Positions 61,100-64,000 of a DNA stretch of 64,000 nt are shown one piece after another. Below the pieces are notes generated by a model. The model did not search any database. It saw nothing but the letters and a program-made list of their open reading frames with translations, and was not told where the DNA came from. Source of the DNA: Druceiella hillmani (lineage: Eukaryota > Arthropoda > Insecta > Lepidoptera > Hepialidae); contig JAYKKI010000127.1 of NCBI GenBank assembly GCA_039881145.1, positions 1,426,001-1,490,000 on the forward strand, written 5' to 3'. The translations under genes and the position numbers were made by a program. Position 1 is the first letter of the stretch. Each line of letters opens with the position of its first letter.

Positions 61100-61300
61100 A
61101 TAAATTACAAATTACGATGAACGTCTCATCCATGGCATTACCTTTGTTCTCACTATCATCTTTATAGATCCATTCTTAGGGAGCTGGATCTATGAAAGTA
61201 AACGGTACCAGATAAACTAAAAATAAAAACGAAAAGAGAGTTCAAAAAACCTATCCAGCACGAGTGGCACTCGCATTACGAGGGTTCTGTGCAGTTAGAC
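61100..61300. repeat. Unit 4-specific insert with repeat end
   Basis: Contains the small inverted repeat 'atagatcc' / 'ggatctat' (about 61166 and 61187), and 'ccagcacgagtggcactcgc' with 'acgagggttctgtgc' (61255-61291), similar to 13615-13655. This is the 'gcacgagt.gactcgc..gaagggttccgt' type of lepidopteran repeat, by memory. Absent from unit 2. Confidence 0.55.
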
Positions 61301-62000
61301 ATTTATAAATATTTAATGATTCCTAATATTTCAATAAACTTTTTACAAAATTTCTCAAATCTATTACACACCCATATTTAAAAAATATTTCTTTATATGA
61401 TATAACTACAAATTAACAATATTTTCCTGTATTTATGTTGTGACACCTTGCTTCTTACCAAAGTTCATGATTTTAGGTAACGGAAAGTATCCTGTAGGTT
61501 CTGGTTTATTTGCCAGTATCAAAATATAAGGCATAAATGGCCGTATTTTTTAGTTGTATTGACTTAGAAGTTTGATTTTTAGAGCTCTAAGGGACCATAG
61601 ACCTTAGTATTTCACATTATTTTCAACTTAATACATAAATATGTTCCTGAGAAAAAGACAGATAGACAGACGGGGAATGAGATTATAAAACAAAGTTCCT
61701 TTCTTTTCCTTTTAAGGTACGGAAAACTAAAAATGGAGGGAATGTGAGTTTTGGGTGACTGCGTAAAAATTAATTTTGTTAAATTAATGTGCTTATTTTA
61801 GTAAATATTGAAAAATAACTAGAATTTTTTATCTATTTAATTAGAATTGTTGTATTCTTGGACTAATCTTGTTGAAATTTATATTATTAAAATGCAGTAA
61901 AAATGTATATTACTAGTTAAATGTCAATCCTACAATCTATAATTCGTAGTATACAATTCTTATGAATTTATCAAGTTGACATTTCTCTTCTGTTATAACA

Positions 62001-62060
62001 CGTCTCTATATTTGAAAATAGGTCTATATATTTGAAAATAGGTCTATATATTTGAAAATA
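62001..62060. repeat. Three copies of a 20-bp repeat
   Basis: 'ggtctatatatttgaaaata' at 62021 and 62041, with a variant at 62001. Small local expansion in unit 4. Confidence 0.93.
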
Positions 62061-62800
62061 TAAATGACTTTCGGGTATAATTCGGATTATTTTACATTTG
62101 AAGACAAAAGTTCAATATCATCTCCAGTACATTCTTGAAAAAAATGAGGATTCATATTTTCATTCAATTATCTTTATCGCTTTAAGTTAATCACAAATAC
62201 ATCAAAGAAGTTCCTCTGACACTTTTTATTATTGATGAGATTTAAAAAAATTTCAGAGTTTCATTTTCTTAATGCACCAATTATTATTGAAATGAAAATA
62301 AGCCACGTGATAATGCCCCAAACATAGCCAAATTACGTGTCATTTACTATTAATTATAGTCATATGGACGCACTGCAATCAAATTGTCGTTATTCTACAC
62401 ATCAATATTTTGAGAATCACAATATTCAATTATTTTATTTAACTTTTTTTGATTTTCTGTAACTACCCTCAGAATAATAATCTAATGAAAAATGTTATTA
62501 TTAACCTAATTGTTTTAATATTTTATTCAATTATTAACATACTTGCGGTCGAAGGCATTATATTACACCTTTGATTATTTATAAAACGTCCTTTCCTCTG
62601 GATATTTTCCTGCAATCTGTTTATTATAGTAATTTTATCAAAATAATAATGCTCTTATTATATTTTAGAATAAAATTTTAGACTAATTTGATGTTTCCTT
62701 GTAGTAAAATATTTCAAGACAGTTTTAACTAATGAACTTGTTCTATTGACAGACAAACGGAGATATTGCATGAAATATACAGAGAAATATTTTTATTTTC

Positions 62801-62905
62801 CAAAATAGTGGTAATGTACATTCTCCTTCATGCCTACAAAATACTGGTAATGTACATTCTCCTACATGCCTACAAAATAGTGGTAATGTACATTCTTCAT
62901 GCCTA
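62801..62905. repeat. Three copies of a 36-bp repeat
   Basis: Copies start with 'caaaata' at 62801, 62837 and 62873; each has 'tggtaatgtacattct' and 'catgccta'. Unit 2 has only one diverged copy at about 40888-40920. The minus-strand frame with repeated CTLP motifs (62743-62934) is a product of this array. Confidence 0.93.
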
Positions 62906-64000
62906 CTAATAAGACAAAAGTGAAACGTAGTCATATAAAAAGGAATATATTTATTCCATATAATATGGGTCTCATAAACCTAATTTTTGTAAAGTGCCTT
63001 AATATATAGACACAGAAAGTTATTTTCCTGTACAATTTGAAGCTAAGATCTGAATATCAGGAAATCCTATATTACATACTTCCAAGAATCCACATGTTGA
63101 ATATTTTTTTCAATAAAATTGTTACGTAAAATTTCAAATTTTCCTGACCTTTTTATTTCGGACTAAGTTACTTATTAAGTAGTGGTATCAATTTTATTGC
63201 TTAAGTACAGCTGGGCAAAGATTGTTTTATTTTGTTGAATACTAGAATTGGTTTGTTCAAGGTAATCGCTTGCGTGCAATTTTATGCTGATGTCATATAA
63301 TTATTGAAATTATAAAAAACCTATTAACATTTTGTCCAAAATGTAAATAAATCAATCAATAAATAAAAGGAATTCGTTCCTTATGGAAAAAATATGCGTT
63401 AATATTTGATAACTTTTTGAAAATTTTGGGCACGCAAGATAAGTTCGTAGGCTCAAGTGATTTCAAATATTTCGTACGCCAGAATACAATTTATTCCAAA
63501 GCTTAATGAGGTTTGAGGTAAATAAGTTAGGTTGAAAGACATTATCATGCAAACATTTCACTTATTTAAATTTTCACATATTTTTACTCCAACAATATAG
63601 AAAAAATACAGTGGAAATTTATTCGCACAGAATACATTTGCAGATTCACAAAATTGCATTTTTAATGTGACTTTGACATAAATTTTATATTCAGTTTAAG
63701 GTCATTAAACTTCTTCACCGCGCATATATTTTTACTCCAAAAAGCTTTATATTATGTCCACAGACGCTTTTATATGGGATTTTTTAATAATAATTATACT
63801 AACCTATGAATTCTATTTCATAAATTGTAAATTGTTTTTCAGTGATACTGGTTTTACTTTTTCTTCATAAGGCAAAGGTAATTTCAGTCTCGTTCATAAT
63901 ATAGAGAGGAGGAGTTATTTGTATTATTTTGTTTGAACAATCCCGATGTTTGAATGCATGACATTTTTGCATAAAATTAAAATACATTTGTTTCATTATC

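Larger units (their letters stand above)
46600..64000. repeat. Segmental duplication, copy B (continues past the window)
   Basis: Collinear partner of 22390-42019, composed of unit 3 (about 46.6-54.76 kb) and unit 4 (about 54.76 kb to the end). Homology is still clear at the last bases ('acatttgtttcattatc' equals 42003-42019), so the true right boundary is outside. Copy B is shorter overall because it lacks several insertions and all long (TA)n tracts of copy A, but it has its own inverted repeats, a LINE fragment and a foldback element. Confidence 0.93.

Noticed and set aside
62743..62934. 63-codon minus frame with repeated CTLPLF motifs
   Set aside because: The motif repetition is caused by the 36-bp DNA triplication, and unit 2 lacks it.
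1..64000. A multi-gene undescribed system such as a defence, biosynthetic or secretion locus
   Set aside because: No intact genes of any kind are visible; everything with recognisable homology is transposon debris.

Overview
This window looks like gene-poor, very AT-rich nuclear DNA from an insect, most likely a moth or butterfly. The lepidopteran call is recognition from memory, not a database search. It rests on degenerate copies of the 'GGGTTCCG ... CGGAACCC ... tgtctgtccgtc' interspersed repeat (about 3.7, 14.4, 36.3, 40.5, 58.2 and 61.7 kb), on 'cacgtgagcgaaaccgcagg'-type repeat ends (about 32.1 kb), and on a tRNA-derived SINE-like sequence (39.3 kb). I find no intact protein-coding gene. 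No open frame exceeds 118 codons, and those with recognisable homology are dead transposon pieces.

Left part (1-22.4 kb): a decayed piggyBac element (about 1.0-3.2 kb, one catalytic Asp changed to Asn); five copies of a ~110-bp repeat (4.2-4.7 kb); a less AT-rich block (5.4-6.2 kb); a 21-bp minisatellite (7.4-7.6 kb); four copies of a ~150-bp repeat (9.2-9.7 kb); three copies of a ~383-bp repeat (15.3-16.4 kb); a nearly full-length but dead ZBED/hAT element (about 17.96-20.04 kb); a foldback element relic (20.15-20.33 kb); a perfect 22-bp inverted repeat (20.53 kb); and several long (TA)n tracts.

Right part (22.4-64 kb): a nested segmental duplication dominates. Copy A (about 22.39-42.02 kb) and copy B (about 46.60 kb to the window end) align collinearly, and each begins with the same ~115-bp tandem array (about 10 copies in A, about 5 in B). 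Inside each copy are two older, more diverged units (1 and 2 in A, 3 and 4 in B). I recognise the unit relationship by two landmark blocks, here named P1 and P2, which occur in the same order about 2.2-2.5 kb apart in all four units. P2 of units 1 and 3 differs at only six positions in 378, although its flanks are visibly much more diverged. It is not a conserved reading frame, so it looks like a conserved noncoding element or a gene-conversion tract.

The most unusual pattern is that copy B has gained at least seven short inverted repeats at places where copy A has ordinary sequence. One of them contains a reverse-complement copy of sequence present only in forward orientation in A, the signature expected of local template-switch mutation. 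Conversely, copy A has long (TA)n tracts at four positions where copy B has almost none. A 35-bp imperfect hairpin is shared by units 2 and 4.

No operon, CRISPR, RNA gene or multi-gene system is visible. The candidates for something new are the P1/P2 blocks and the copy-specific palindromes. All identities here are from reading by eye.
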